64,000 nucleotides of DNA from Bacillota bacterium (GTDB lineage Bacteria > Bacillota > Clostridia > Oscillospirales > Ruminococcaceae). This document shows, one piece after another, positions 44,546 through 53,306 of the stretch (positions are counted from its first letter, which is position 1; every line of letters begins with the position of its first letter). The translations under genes were made by a program, and so were the position numbers. The stretch lies in the NCBI GenBank assembly GCA_023439835.1, contig JAEXUW010000021.1, forward strand, positions 184,731 to 248,730, written 5' to 3'. The notes beneath the pieces were generated by a model, which did no database searches, was not told the origin of the DNA, and worked only from the letters and a program-made list of their open reading frames with translations.

Positions 44546-45001
44546 TTATTTAGTTTTTTTCATTACATGATAGCATAGAAAGTGCCCGTTGTTTGTTTTG
44601 ATTTTATGATACTCAATTGGAACATACCCACGGTGAACATACATTTCGTATGCAGGGAGAGAGGCATCTACAACTATTTCTGATTCCTTGCTGAAAATAA
44701 TCTCTTCCAACTCGTTCATTATTGCTGTTCCATATCCCTTGCCTTGATATTGTGGAAGAACGAACAGACGATGTATTCCATTGCCGTCAATACTTCCAGT
44801 TCCTACAAAAATATCATCTTTTCTAATTAAATACACAGAACCATCAATAATGGCTTTCACAATTGCATCGTCAGAATGGTGACTCAGAAAAAAATCTACT
44901 GCTCCCGACGGATAATAATTTGGGTAGATGGTTTCGATAGTATTTTTGACTATTTCTTTTGTTATATTAAAATGTTTATTTGACGCCTTGATTATTTCCA
45001 T
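44546..45001 (-). CDS. GNAT family N-acetyltransferase
   Basis: A 151-residue acetyl-CoA-dependent transferase. The acetyl-CoA binding motif is LFVLPQYQGKGYGTAIMNELE near residues 80-100, preceded by FVGTGSIDGNGI and followed by YEMYVHRGYVP. The substrate is unknown. The start at 45001 follows AAGGAG; an ATG at 45037 has no such site. It is read away from the arsenic operon and shares no terminator with it, so it is probably unrelated to arsenic resistance, although a divergent arrangement leaves room for shared control. Confidence 0.85.
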   Translation of the reverse strand: MEIIKASNKHFNITKEIVKNTIETIYPNYYPSGAVDFFLSHHSDDAIVKAIIDGSVYLIRKDDIFVGTGSIDGNGIHRLFVLPQYQGKGYGTAIMNELEEIIFSKESEIVVDASLPAYEMYVHRGYVPIEYHKIKTNNGHFLCYHVMKKTK

Positions 45002-45178
45002 AGTATACTCCTTAATAGTGTTTAATATGATTTTCATAATACTTTATTATTGCGAACTTTTAAAAAACATTTACTAATATTTTCGCATTAAGTTACAATT
45101 AATTATACTGCACATTTTACTAAATGTCATCAAGCATTTAATAACACTGTAAAATTATCGTAAAGAAGCGAATACATA

Positions 45179-45232
45179 TTGACAATTATCTATATACTAA
45201 GTATCATATAGATATAGAAATCTATCTATATG
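45179..45232 (+). promoter_or_regulatory. Arsenic operon promoter with overlapping ArsR-type palindromes
   Basis: TTGACA (45179-45184), a 17-bp spacer and TATCAT (45202-45207). Two palindromes overlap it: ATCTATAT/ATATAGAT (45188-45213), and the perfect 10-bp CATATAGATA/TATCTATATG (45205-45232). They cover the -10 box and the start of transcription, as expected for a repressor. Confidence 0.82.
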
Positions 45233-45266
45233 TTTACTCTGAATGTAAGAAGAAGGTGATATATAA

Positions 45267-45584
45267 ATGAATTATTCCGAATATGCTCAGGTTTTCAAAG
45301 CCTTGTCAGATGAAACAAGGTTAAAAATTGTAGAAATGCTGTCTTGTGGAGAAATGTGCGCTTGTGATTTATTGGCTTACTTTCAAATCACTCAGCCAAC
45401 GCTTTCTTATCACATGAAAAATTTAACTGAATGTGGTTTAGTCAACAGCAAAAAAGACGGCTCGTGGATTAAATACAGCATTAATATTGAAAAAGCAAAT
45501 CTTATTTCGACAGTATGGGAAAAAATAACTACGACGCATGATGATTGTATTTGTAAGTGCGACGGTAAAAAGGACTGCGTGTAA
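45267..45584 (+). CDS. arsR: ArsR family metalloid-sensing repressor
   Basis: A 105-residue winged-helix repressor that opens the operon. The DNA-binding part has VFKALSDETRLKIVEML and ITQPTLSYHMKNLTECGLV. Three cysteines in CGEMCACDLL (Cys27, Cys31, Cys33) lie at the start of the recognition region, where E. coli-type ArsR binds As(III). A second cysteine cluster ends the protein (CICKCDGKKDC). The downstream Acr3 gene supports arsenite or antimonite as inducer. The palindromes at 45188-45232 are the likely operator. Confidence 0.93.
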   Translation: MNYSEYAQVFKALSDETRLKIVEMLSCGEMCACDLLAYFQITQPTLSYHMKNLTECGLVNSKKDGSWIKYSINIEKANLISTVWEKITTTHDDCICKCDGKKDCV

Positions 45585-45599
45585 TAAGGAGGCATAAAT

Positions 45600-46154
45600 T
45601 TGAAAATAGCAATTATAGGGGATATCCATGGGGATATTGAACAACTTAATCATGTAATACGCGATATTAATAAGCGAAAAACAGATGTAATATTATGTAC
45701 TGGGGATATAGTGGACACAGAAATAAACGCACAAGAAATTATAGCTCAAATCAATAAGAACCATATCCTTTCTGTTCAGGGAAATCACGATGAAATGACA
45801 GCTAAAGGATCAAATTGTGACGAGGCAAGTCGGGGCTATCTCAACAACCTACCAGTTTCCTTTGGCTTTGAGATTTTTAGTTTTCATCTTAGAATCACAC
45901 ATGGCAGCTTAATGAAGAATACAGATTATCTATACGAGGACTCATTATTGACGCAAGATTATTTGTTGCAAGCAAAAGAAAAATCAATTCTTATCTGCGG
46001 TCATACTCACATCCCCTTTGTGAAAGAGTTTAGTGGCGCATATATTATGAATCCAGGCTCAGTATCAAGACCCAAGCTCCCGGCCCATAAACCGTCATAT
46101 ATTGTTTTGCAAATCACACAAGATGGGCTAACCCACGAGATGATCACTATTTAA
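45600..46154 (+). CDS. YfcE/MJ0936-type metallophosphoesterase
   Basis: A 184-residue calcineurin-like phosphoesterase. The metal-binding motifs are in order: GDIHGD, CTGDIVD, QGNHDE, ITHG and CGHTHIPF. The C-terminal NPGSVSRPK is typical of the YfcE-like group. The start is a TTG with a strong AAGGAGG site, 15 bases after arsR. The substrate is unknown. Its place inside an arsenic operon is unusual, since the standard genes are arsR, arsC, acr3 and arsM. A role in detoxifying phosphate-like arsenic compounds is speculation. Confidence 0.87.
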   Translation: MKIAIIGDIHGDIEQLNHVIRDINKRKTDVILCTGDIVDTEINAQEIIAQINKNHILSVQGNHDEMTAKGSNCDEASRGYLNNLPVSFGFEIFSFHLRITHGSLMKNTDYLYEDSLLTQDYLLQAKEKSILICGHTHIPFVKEFSGAYIMNPGSVSRPKLPAHKPSYIVLQITQDGLTHEMITI

Positions 46155-46166
46155 AGGAGTTATAAT

Positions 46167-47816
46167 ATGAAAATTATTATTATTGGTGCTGTAGCAGCCG
46201 GAACCTCAGCAGCCGCAAAAGCGAGAAGAAACAGTGAAGAGGCTGACATTGTCATCTATGAAAAAGACAGTTTTATATCATATTCTGGATGCGGTATGCC
46301 ATATTTTATAGGAGGTGAGGTGGAAAATGCAGAGGAGTTGACACCAAGAGATCCCGCTTTTTTCAAAAAGAAATACAATGTGGAAATAAGAACACTTCAT
46401 GAGGTGCTTGTAATTCACCCTGACAAGAAATGCGTTGAAGTCAAAAACCTCACAACGGGAGAGGTTTTTACCGACCATTACGACACACTAGTTCTTGCAA
46501 CAGGAGCAAGCGCCGTTATACCACAGGTTGAAGGCGCGGACAGGGAAAATGTCTTTACTCTGCGAAACATAAACGACATGAACAAAATTAAAACGTTTCT
46601 TGACACTAGAAAGCCGAAAACTGCTGCCATCATCGGCACTGGCTTCATAGGGCTGGAGGTTTGCGAAAACCTAAAGCGACTCGGTATAGAAATTAACCTC
46701 ATTGAGCGTCTGCCACAGGTTACTCCTGGTTTAGACATCGACATGGCGGTTTATGTGAAAGAGGAAATCGAAAAGAACGGTGTTTCAGTGCATTTGAATG
46801 TCACTGCTTTAGAAATATCCGAATATGGTGTAATTCTTTCAAGCGGCGAAGAAGTTCAGGCAGATATTGTTTTAATTTCGGCGGGAGTTCGCCCGAATAC
46901 CACCCTTGCTAAAGAGACCGGAATCGAACTAGGTGAAAATGGGGCAATCAGAGTGGACAGAAAAATGAAAACCAACGTAGAAGGTATCTACGCTTGCGGA
47001 GATTGTATAGAGCAGTTTCATCTTGTGACGGGGAAACCTATTTACCGTCCGCTTGGCTCTACAGCAAATAAAACAGGTAGAATTACTGGAGATGTCATTA
47101 CTGGCGGAACAGTGGAGTTTAAAGGTGTTCTTGGAACGGGAATTTTTAAAATATTCGATAAGACAGTGGCACAGACCGGACTTTCAGAGCGTGAGGCGAG
47201 GGAGAATGGCTATGACGTGGCGGTTTGTCACAACATTAAGCTCAATAAGCCCGACTATATGGGCGGAAAAGAAATGGTCATTAAAGCTGTTGCTGATAAA
47301 CGGGATGGGCGGCTTCTTGGAGTGCAGATTGTGGGCTATGACGGTGTGGATAAGAGAATTGATGTGTTTGTCACTGCAATTACCTATAGAGCCAATGTTG
47401 AGGATTTGTTTCATCTGGATTTGGCATATGCACCGCCTTATTCCACAACAAAGGACCCTGTGATGTACACCGGCATGATTTTGGACAACGCCATCACTAA
47501 TGGCAGACCGCTGATAACTGCTTCTGAGCTTGATACATTAATCAGTTCCGGTGAGCCGTACAATTTAATTGACGCAAGGGCGACGGCACAGTTTGAGAAA
47601 AACGGTATTCCTTCCTCGCAAAGCATACCACATTCAAAACTGAGAGAAGCGGCAAATGCATTAAACCCTGATACGGTTGCTGTTACTTACTGCAACAAGG
47701 GCGTTACCGGAAATGCCGCTCAGAATATTCTGCTTAACAAGGGCTTTAAAAAGGTGTTTAATCTTTCCGGCGGGCAAAAGCAATACGCAAAATATAATAA
47801 GGAGAAGATTTTATGA
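46167..47816 (+). CDS. CoA-disulfide reductase-like flavoprotein with C-terminal rhodanese domain
   Basis: A 549-residue pyridine nucleotide-disulfide oxidoreductase. The FAD motif is IIIGAVAAGTSAAAKARR, the single catalytic Cys42 lies in SYSGCGMPYF as in CoA-disulfide and NADH-oxidase enzymes, and the NAD(P)H motif is AAIIGTGFIGLEVCENL. Residues of about 465-549 form a rhodanese domain with active Cys509 in TYCNKGVTG. Fusions of this kind (CoADR-RHD) reduce CoA disulfides, polysulfides or persulfides. It overlaps acr3 by 4 bases, so it is part of the arsenic operon and may keep thiols reduced during arsenite stress. Confidence 0.9.
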   Translation: MKIIIIGAVAAGTSAAAKARRNSEEADIVIYEKDSFISYSGCGMPYFIGGEVENAEELTPRDPAFFKKKYNVEIRTLHEVLVIHPDKKCVEVKNLTTGEVFTDHYDTLVLATGASAVIPQVEGADRENVFTLRNINDMNKIKTFLDTRKPKTAAIIGTGFIGLEVCENLKRLGIEINLIERLPQVTPGLDIDMAVYVKEEIEKNGVSVHLNVTALEISEYGVILSSGEEVQADIVLISAGVRPNTTLAKETGIELGENGAIRVDRKMKTNVEGIYACGDCIEQFHLVTGKPIYRPLGSTANKTGRITGDVITGGTVEFKGVLGTGIFKIFDKTVAQTGLSEREARENGYDVAVCHNIKLNKPDYMGGKEMVIKAVADKRDGRLLGVQIVGYDGVDKRIDVFVTAITYRANVEDLFHLDLAYAPPYSTTKDPVMYTGMILDNAITNGRPLITASELDTLISSGEPYNLIDARATAQFEKNGIPSSQSIPHSKLREAANALNPDTVAVTYCNKGVTGNAAQNILLNKGFKKVFNLSGGQKQYAKYNKEKIL

Positions 47817-48865
47817 GCGATAAAAAACTTAGCGGCATTGGTTTCTTTGAAAAATATTTGACAGTTTGGGTAATTCTCTGCATGGTGGCTGGCATCCTAA
47901 TCGGGCGCTTTCTTCCTGAAATCCCTGACTTTTTGGGTCGGTTTGAGTATGCCAGTGTTTCTATACCGATAGCTATTCTTATATGGCTGATGATTTACCC
48001 AATGATGATGAAGGTGGATTTTAAAAGTGTCAAAAACGTTGGTAAAAATCCGAAGGGGCTTTTTGTGACATGGGTAACAAACTGGCTTATTAAGCCTTTT
48101 ACCATGTATGGCATTGCGGCACTCTTTTTCTATGGGCTATTCAGTGCCATCATCCCGTCTGAGCTTGCAAAGGAATATCTTGCCGGAGCTGTATTGCTTG
48201 GAGCTGCTCCTTGTACCGCTATGGTGTTTGTGTGGAGTCATCTGACGAAGGGGAACCCAGCCTATACGGTTGTGCAGGTTGCTACTAACGATTTGATTAT
48301 ACTAGTGGCATTCACCCCGATTGTGGCTTTTCTGTTGGGTGTGAGCGGTGTTGAGGTTCCATGGGAAACGCTGATTCTTTCAGTGGTGTTGTTTGTGGTG
48401 ATTCCGCTGACCGCCGGAATACTCACAAGGGTGCTGATGATTAAAAACAAAGGGCAGGAGTATTTTGAGAACCGATTTCTCTCAAAATTCAACAACATCA
48501 CCATCATCGGTTTGCTATTAACTTTGGTGATAATCTTCTCATTTCAAGGCAATGTAATTCTGAAAAATCCGCTGCACATTTTGCTGATAGCCGTTCCTCT
48601 TAGCTTGCAAACCTTCCTAATTTTCTTTATTGCCTATTTTGCGTCAAAACTGCTTAAACTGCCGCATAACGTTGCTGCCCCTGCTGGAATGATTGGCGCA
48701 TCCAACTTTTTTGAGTTGGCGGTTGCGGTGGCAATTTCTTTGTTTGGACCAACTTCGCCGGTTGCGTTAGCGACAATTGTCGGTGTTCTGGTGGAAGTGC
48801 CGGTGATGCTTACTCTTGTAAAAATCGCAAATAAAACGAAAAGCTGGTTTAAAGAAACGCCATAA
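47813..48865 (+). CDS. acr3: Arsenite efflux permease, Acr3 type
   Basis: A ten-segment membrane transporter of 350 residues that exports As(OH)3. The conserved cysteine of the fourth segment, essential in Acr3 proteins, is Cys134 in LLGAAPCTAMVFVWS, and the signature LIWLMIYPMMMKVDF is present near residue 57. The C-terminal half has the GASNFFELAVAVAISLFG motif. It is the effector of the operon, and its start overlaps the upstream flavoprotein. A terminator follows 75 bases after the stop. No arsenate reductase gene lies in the window. Confidence 0.95.
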   Translation: MSDKKLSGIGFFEKYLTVWVILCMVAGILIGRFLPEIPDFLGRFEYASVSIPIAILIWLMIYPMMMKVDFKSVKNVGKNPKGLFVTWVTNWLIKPFTMYGIAALFFYGLFSAIIPSELAKEYLAGAVLLGAAPCTAMVFVWSHLTKGNPAYTVVQVATNDLIILVAFTPIVAFLLGVSGVEVPWETLILSVVLFVVIPLTAGILTRVLMIKNKGQEYFENRFLSKFNNITIIGLLLTLVIIFSFQGNVILKNPLHILLIAVPLSLQTFLIFFIAYFASKLLKLPHNVAAPAGMIGASNFFELAVAVAISLFGPTSPVALATIVGVLVEVPVMLTLVKIANKTKSWFKETP

Positions 48866-48939
48866 ATGAAACTTTATGAATAGCTCAAGAGCCTTGTTCG
48901 ATAGGCAAGCTGATAGATTACTGCTATATTATAATAATG

Positions 48940-48975
48940 AAACCGTCTTTGTGAATAACGAAGGCGGTTTTATTT
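48940..48975 (+). terminator. Terminator of the arsenic operon
   Basis: AAACCGTCTT / AAGGCGGTTT, a 10-bp stem with one G-U pair and an 11-base loop, followed by TATTTTT. Confidence 0.88.
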
Positions 48976-49135
48976 TTGAAATTCATTGCTGGAGCCTTTG
49001 TTTTTCTATACATTTCCAGATGAATTATAGTAAGATTAACAGAAAAAACGTTCACTTAGAATTCATATTCACGTCAATTCACTTCCACCTTGTAACTTTA
49101 CAATGTAAGCACAAGGTAAAGAAGGGGTGAATTTG

Positions 49136-49867
49136 ATGAACAATTCTAGTTATAGCAGTGTGTTTAAAAGAGTAGAACAAAAGTATCTTCTTACAGAGGA
49201 GGTATATGAAGCTCTTCTTGAGCGTATTTCACCTTTCATTGAACAGGATGAATACGGTGTATATACTATAAGCAACATTTATTATGATACTCAGGAAAAT
49301 GATATTATCAGAAAATCAATTGAAAAGCCACGCTATAAAGAAAAGCTTAGATTAAGAAGCTATGGCGTTCCTGATTATGAAAGCACAGTTTTTCTAGAAA
49401 TCAAGAAAAAATATAACGGAACGGTTTTTAAGAGACGTGAGGCAATGAGACTCTATGAAGTGGAGGGGTTTTTGAAAACCGGTACATCTCCAAAAGCGAT
49501 GAGTCAGATTTTTAAAGAGCTAGATTATTTTGTATGCTTCTATAATCCAATACCTAAGCTCTATTTAGCTTATGACAGAGAGGCTTATTCTGCAATTGAT
49601 AATCGCTCGCTCAGAATTACTTTTGACAAGAACATCAGAAGTCGGACTACGGATCTTGATTTAAGTTTAGGCGATTATGGAGAATATCTGTTCCCCTGTG
49701 ATTATCGATTAATGGAAATAAAAGCTTCTTGCGCAATGCCGTTGTGGCTTGTTCGTTCACTTTCGGAGCTTAAAATTTATACGGTTTCATTTTCGAAATA
49801 CGGAGATATTTATACAAAACAAATATTGAAGAATCAAAGGAGTAAATTATGTTCACAAGTATATTAG
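49136..49867 (+). CDS. VTC-domain (polyphosphate polymerase-like) protein
   Basis: A 243-residue protein with the VTC/CYTH-type triphosphate tunnel fold. Visible features are the FKRVEQKYLLTEE start, ISNIYYDTQENDIIRKSI, the basic RYKEKLRLRSYG segment, FLEIKKKYNG and the closing LMEIKASCAMPLWL. In yeast Vtc4 this fold makes polyphosphate; in bacteria the activity is mostly untested. The ATG at 49136 follows AAGGGGTG. It overlaps the next membrane protein gene by 19 bases, and a DUF4353 lipoprotein follows, a gene set often found together in Bacillota. Confidence 0.88.
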   Translation: MNNSSYSSVFKRVEQKYLLTEEVYEALLERISPFIEQDEYGVYTISNIYYDTQENDIIRKSIEKPRYKEKLRLRSYGVPDYESTVFLEIKKKYNGTVFKRREAMRLYEVEGFLKTGTSPKAMSQIFKELDYFVCFYNPIPKLYLAYDREAYSAIDNRSLRITFDKNIRSRTTDLDLSLGDYGEYLFPCDYRLMEIKASCAMPLWLVRSLSELKIYTVSFSKYGDIYTKQILKNQRSKLCSQVY

Positions 49868-50520
49868 ACACGAACACCTCGCTAACTTTCTTTGTAGGGC
49901 TGATTTGCCTTGTTAGTGCTTTTCTGATAGGTATTATTATCGCGGTGGCATATATGCTCAGCGGGAAGTATTCAAAGAGCTATGTTATTTCATTGGTGCT
50001 TCTTCCACCCACGGTTCAGATAGTAATAATGATGGTAAACGGCAATTTAGGCACGGGTATGGCTGTTCTTGGTGCGTTTAGTCTGATACGCTTTCGTTCC
50101 GTTCCCGGAAGCTCAAAGGACATCTGCTGCATATTTGTTTCAATGGCGGCAGGGCTTGCAACTGGAATGGGATATATCGGCTTTGCGATTACAATGACGG
50201 CAATTATTTCAGCGGCACTTGTTATCATGTCAAAAACCTCATTCGGCGACAAAACATTTACCGACAAGGAACTGAAGGTAACAATTCCAGAGGATTTGGA
50301 TTATACAGAAATATTTGATGACCTGTTTAAAAAGTATACTAAAAAGGCTTCTCTTGAAAAAGTAAAAACAACAAACTTGGGAAGTATGTTTGAGCTTTGT
50401 TATATGATAGAGCTAAAAAACCCAGCCGAGGAAAAGAGCTTTATTGACGAAATAAGGTGCAGAAACGGAAATCTTACGGTTATATGCTCTCGTCAGCAGC
50501 TAGTCAAAGATGAGCTTTGA
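49849..50520 (+). CDS. DUF4956 membrane protein
   Basis: A 223-residue protein with about four N-terminal membrane segments and a soluble C-terminal domain from residue 145. The MAVLGAFSLIRFRSVPGSSKDICCIFVSMAAGLATGMG stretch is the DUF4956 signature. The function is unknown. Its overlap with the VTC gene and the closeness of the secreted lipoprotein gene (17 bases) suggest that it couples a cytoplasmic enzyme to a surface partner. The start was chosen for its AAAGGAG site and the family length. Confidence 0.87.
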   Translation: MFTSILDTNTSLTFFVGLICLVSAFLIGIIIAVAYMLSGKYSKSYVISLVLLPPTVQIVIMMVNGNLGTGMAVLGAFSLIRFRSVPGSSKDICCIFVSMAAGLATGMGYIGFAITMTAIISAALVIMSKTSFGDKTFTDKELKVTIPEDLDYTEIFDDLFKKYTKKASLEKVKTTNLGSMFELCYMIELKNPAEEKSFIDEIRCRNGNLTVICSRQQLVKDEL

Positions 50521-50537
50521 TTTAGAAAGGAAATATG

Positions 50538-52574
50538 ATGAAAAAGATAAAAATAGGTTCAGCTGTTACGGCAGCGCTTATAAGTACAGCTATATTTTCA
50601 GCTTGTTCAGATAGCACTCAATCGTACTCATCTTCTCAAAGCAGTGCCGATGTTGAAAACATAGCTTATTCTCAGAGCATTGACGCTTCAAAGCTTATTC
50701 TTGATGACGATGATTATTATTCAGAGTGGGAGAATTCAGCGTTCACAGAAGTAACCTTAAACGGCAGTACAGCGGAGTCAAGCGGAAAAGGTGTCAGCAT
50801 TACAGATGGTGTTATAGTTATTTCTTCTGCGGGAACCTATGTTTTGTCGGGGACTCTTTCAGACGGACAGGTTATCGTTGAAGCCGGTGATTCCGACGAT
50901 GTTAGAATTGTTTTAAACAACGCCATTGTCAGCTGCTCTTATAGCTCGGCTGTGTTAATAAAAAGTGCAGATAAGGTGATTATCAGCGTTCCTGAAAACA
51001 CCGCTAATACACTATCTGACGGTTACAGCTATTCAGATACTTCTGATGATGCCCCGAACGCTTGCTTGTATTCCAAAAGCGATTTGATAATTAACGGAAG
51101 TGGCTCTCTAACAATCAACGGTAATACCAGACGTGCTATTTCAGGTAGGGATGACCTGAAAATTGTCGAGGTGAATCTTATCGTCAATAGTGTTGAGGAC
51201 GGCATAATAGGAAAAGACAGCATTATTATTGGAAGCGGGACAATTGTAATTAAAGCAAGTGGTGATGCAATAAAGTCTAACAATGACAGTGATATCTCAA
51301 AGGGCTTCATTTCGATTTTGGGTGGAAGCTTTGAAATTACTGCTGGCGAAGACGGTATTCAGGCGGAAAGCTCACTGATTATTTCGGGCGGTAAATTTAG
51401 TATAACTACCAACGGGGGAAGTGCAAATGGAGAAACTCATTTAGGTGGCAACATGGGATTTGGGCAAAACGGCGGACCTATGAATAATCAGCGTCCTGAT
51501 TCTCAGTCAACAGTTGATGATACCGAAAGCGTTAGCGCAAAGGGCTTGAAATCAGGTTCTGAAATAGTAATAAGTGACGGAGTGTTTGTTGTAAACTCCT
51601 CAGACGATAGTATTCACTCAAATGGAATATCAATAATTTCTGGCGGAGACTTTACATTTGAAACAGGTGATGATGGAATTCATGCCGACACTTCGATTAA
51701 GATTTTAGACGGCAGGATAAATATAACCAAGTGCTATGAAGGGATAGAGTCACAAAACATTGAAATTTCCGGTGGGGATATAAGCATAAACGCATCGGAT
51801 GACGGAATAAATGCAACAGGATCAGATAGCAAGAGCAACAAGATCACTATTAGTGGAGGGTATATTTTTATTGAAAACAGCGGAGACGGAATTGACGCTA
51901 ACGGAAGTATTTATATAACCGGAGGAACAACAATTATTAATGGCACAACCAGCAATGGTGACGGTATCATTGATTATGACGCTGAATGTATAGTGAGCGG
52001 TGGGGTTTTAATTGCAGCCGGAAGCTCAGGCATGGCTCAGGGAGCTTCAGCGTCCTCAACGCAAAACACTATAGTTATAACGCTTCCCTCTGTCGCTCAA
52101 GCAGGCAGTATTATACACATCGAAAGCAGTCAGAAGTCGATAGTGACATTTGCGCCCTCAAAACAGTATCAGTGTTTAATTATTAGTTCTCCAGACATTG
52201 AAGCCGACACAGAATATACTGTTTATACAGGCGGAACTTCGTCCACCGTTTCAAAAGATGGTCAAATTGATGCTGAAGCCTATACAAAAGGTGATGTTTT
52301 TGTTACCTTCACAGCATCTAACGGCACGACATGGGTGAATGAATCTGGAGTAACAGAGGGAAATCAAGGGGGATTTGGCTTTGGGGGAGGCCAAGGTAAT
52401 ATGCCAAACGGTACACGCCCAGACGACGGGCAAAACGGCACACATCCAGACGGGCAAAATGGCACGAAACCCGATTGGCAGGATGGCACGCGACCTGAAG
52501 GAGCCCCTTCTCCTAACGGCGCTATGCCACCTGATGATGAAAACTTTCAAAGCGATGGGCAAACGCCTTCATAA
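50538..52574 (+). CDS. DUF4353 carbohydrate-binding-domain lipoprotein
   Basis: A secreted lipoprotein of 678 residues. The signal MKKIKIGSAVTAALISTAIFSAC has a lipobox. Most of the protein is a repeated beta-solenoid with units of the form DGIHADTSIKILDGRINITKC, matching the DUF4353 carbohydrate-binding domain. The last 75 residues are rich in Gly, Asn, Pro and Asp, with repeats of DGQNGT. A second in-frame ATG three bases upstream (50535) is also possible. It is the third gene of the VTC cassette and ends just before the two-component system genes, 63 bases away. Confidence 0.88.
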   Translation: MKKIKIGSAVTAALISTAIFSACSDSTQSYSSSQSSADVENIAYSQSIDASKLILDDDDYYSEWENSAFTEVTLNGSTAESSGKGVSITDGVIVISSAGTYVLSGTLSDGQVIVEAGDSDDVRIVLNNAIVSCSYSSAVLIKSADKVIISVPENTANTLSDGYSYSDTSDDAPNACLYSKSDLIINGSGSLTINGNTRRAISGRDDLKIVEVNLIVNSVEDGIIGKDSIIIGSGTIVIKASGDAIKSNNDSDISKGFISILGGSFEITAGEDGIQAESSLIISGGKFSITTNGGSANGETHLGGNMGFGQNGGPMNNQRPDSQSTVDDTESVSAKGLKSGSEIVISDGVFVVNSSDDSIHSNGISIISGGDFTFETGDDGIHADTSIKILDGRINITKCYEGIESQNIEISGGDISINASDDGINATGSDSKSNKITISGGYIFIENSGDGIDANGSIYITGGTTIINGTTSNGDGIIDYDAECIVSGGVLIAAGSSGMAQGASASSTQNTIVITLPSVAQAGSIIHIESSQKSIVTFAPSKQYQCLIISSPDIEADTEYTVYTGGTSSTVSKDGQIDAEAYTKGDVFVTFTASNGTTWVNESGVTEGNQGGFGFGGGQGNMPNGTRPDDGQNGTHPDGQNGTKPDWQDGTRPEGAPSPNGAMPPDDENFQSDGQTPS

Positions 52575-52637
52575 ACAACCCTTGCGGGGTGCTATTAATT
52601 CTTAAAATAATGTTGTATACTAGATTGGGGTGATAAT

Positions 52638-53306
52638 ATGTTTTCAATAATGATTGTTGATGATGAGGATAAGATTCGTTCGCTTATAAAAAAATATGCA
52701 CAGTTTGAAGGGCATGAGGTTTTTGAAGCTAAAAACGGCATGGATGCAGTGAAGCTTGCTAAGGCAAAAGACTTTGACATTATCGTTATGGATATAATGA
52801 TGCCTGAGCTTGACGGTTTTTCTGCGGTTAGAGAAATCAGAAAAACATCAGCTGTGCCGGTGATTATGCTTTCGGCACGTGGTGAGGAATATGACAAAAT
52901 TCACGGATTTGAACTTGGGGTTGACGATTATGTCGTGAAGCCTTTTTCGCCAAAAGAACTGATGATGAGAATTGAAGCGATAATCAAGCGTTCATCAATG
53001 GTGAGTGAAAAACACTTACTTCTAGAAAAGGACGGGCTGACCATTGATTTCACCGCTAGAAAGGTCAGCATAGATGGAGAAAACATTAAACTTTCGCCAA
53101 AGGAATATGACCTTCTTTTCTATCTTGCGACAAACAAGAACATTGCTTTGTCCAGAGAGAAGCTTATCACAGAGGTTTGGGGATATGATTTTTACGGAGA
53201 TGACAGGACGCTCGACACCCATATTAAGCTTTTAAGGAAAAGCCTTGGCAAGTGTAGCGGTCTGATAGTTACCTTAAGGGGTGTCGGATATAGGTTTGAA
53301 GGGTAG
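52638..53306 (+). CDS. OmpR/PhoB family response regulator
   Basis: A 222-residue DNA-binding response regulator. The receiver has the acidic pocket in MIVDDEDKI, phospho-acceptor Asp52 (VMDIMMPELDG) and Lys101 (VVKPFSP). The C-terminal winged helix ends with TLDTHIKLLRKSLG and TLRGVGYRFEG. Its stop overlaps the GTG start of the kinase gene, so they form a pair. Likely targets are the surface protein gene after the kinase, which carries two 16-base direct repeats upstream of its promoter, and possibly the VTC cassette. Confidence 0.94.
   Translation: MFSIMIVDDEDKIRSLIKKYAQFEGHEVFEAKNGMDAVKLAKAKDFDIIVMDIMMPELDGFSAVREIRKTSAVPVIMLSARGEEYDKIHGFELGVDDYVVKPFSPKELMMRIEAIIKRSSMVSEKHLLLEKDGLTIDFTARKVSIDGENIKLSPKEYDLLFYLATNKNIALSREKLITEVWGYDFYGDDRTLDTHIKLLRKSLGKCSGLIVTLRGVGYRFEG

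Noticed and set aside
48876..49130. Open frame of 84 codons after acr3
   Set aside because: It runs through the terminator hairpin at 48940-48970, has no ribosome binding site and no recognisable protein pattern.
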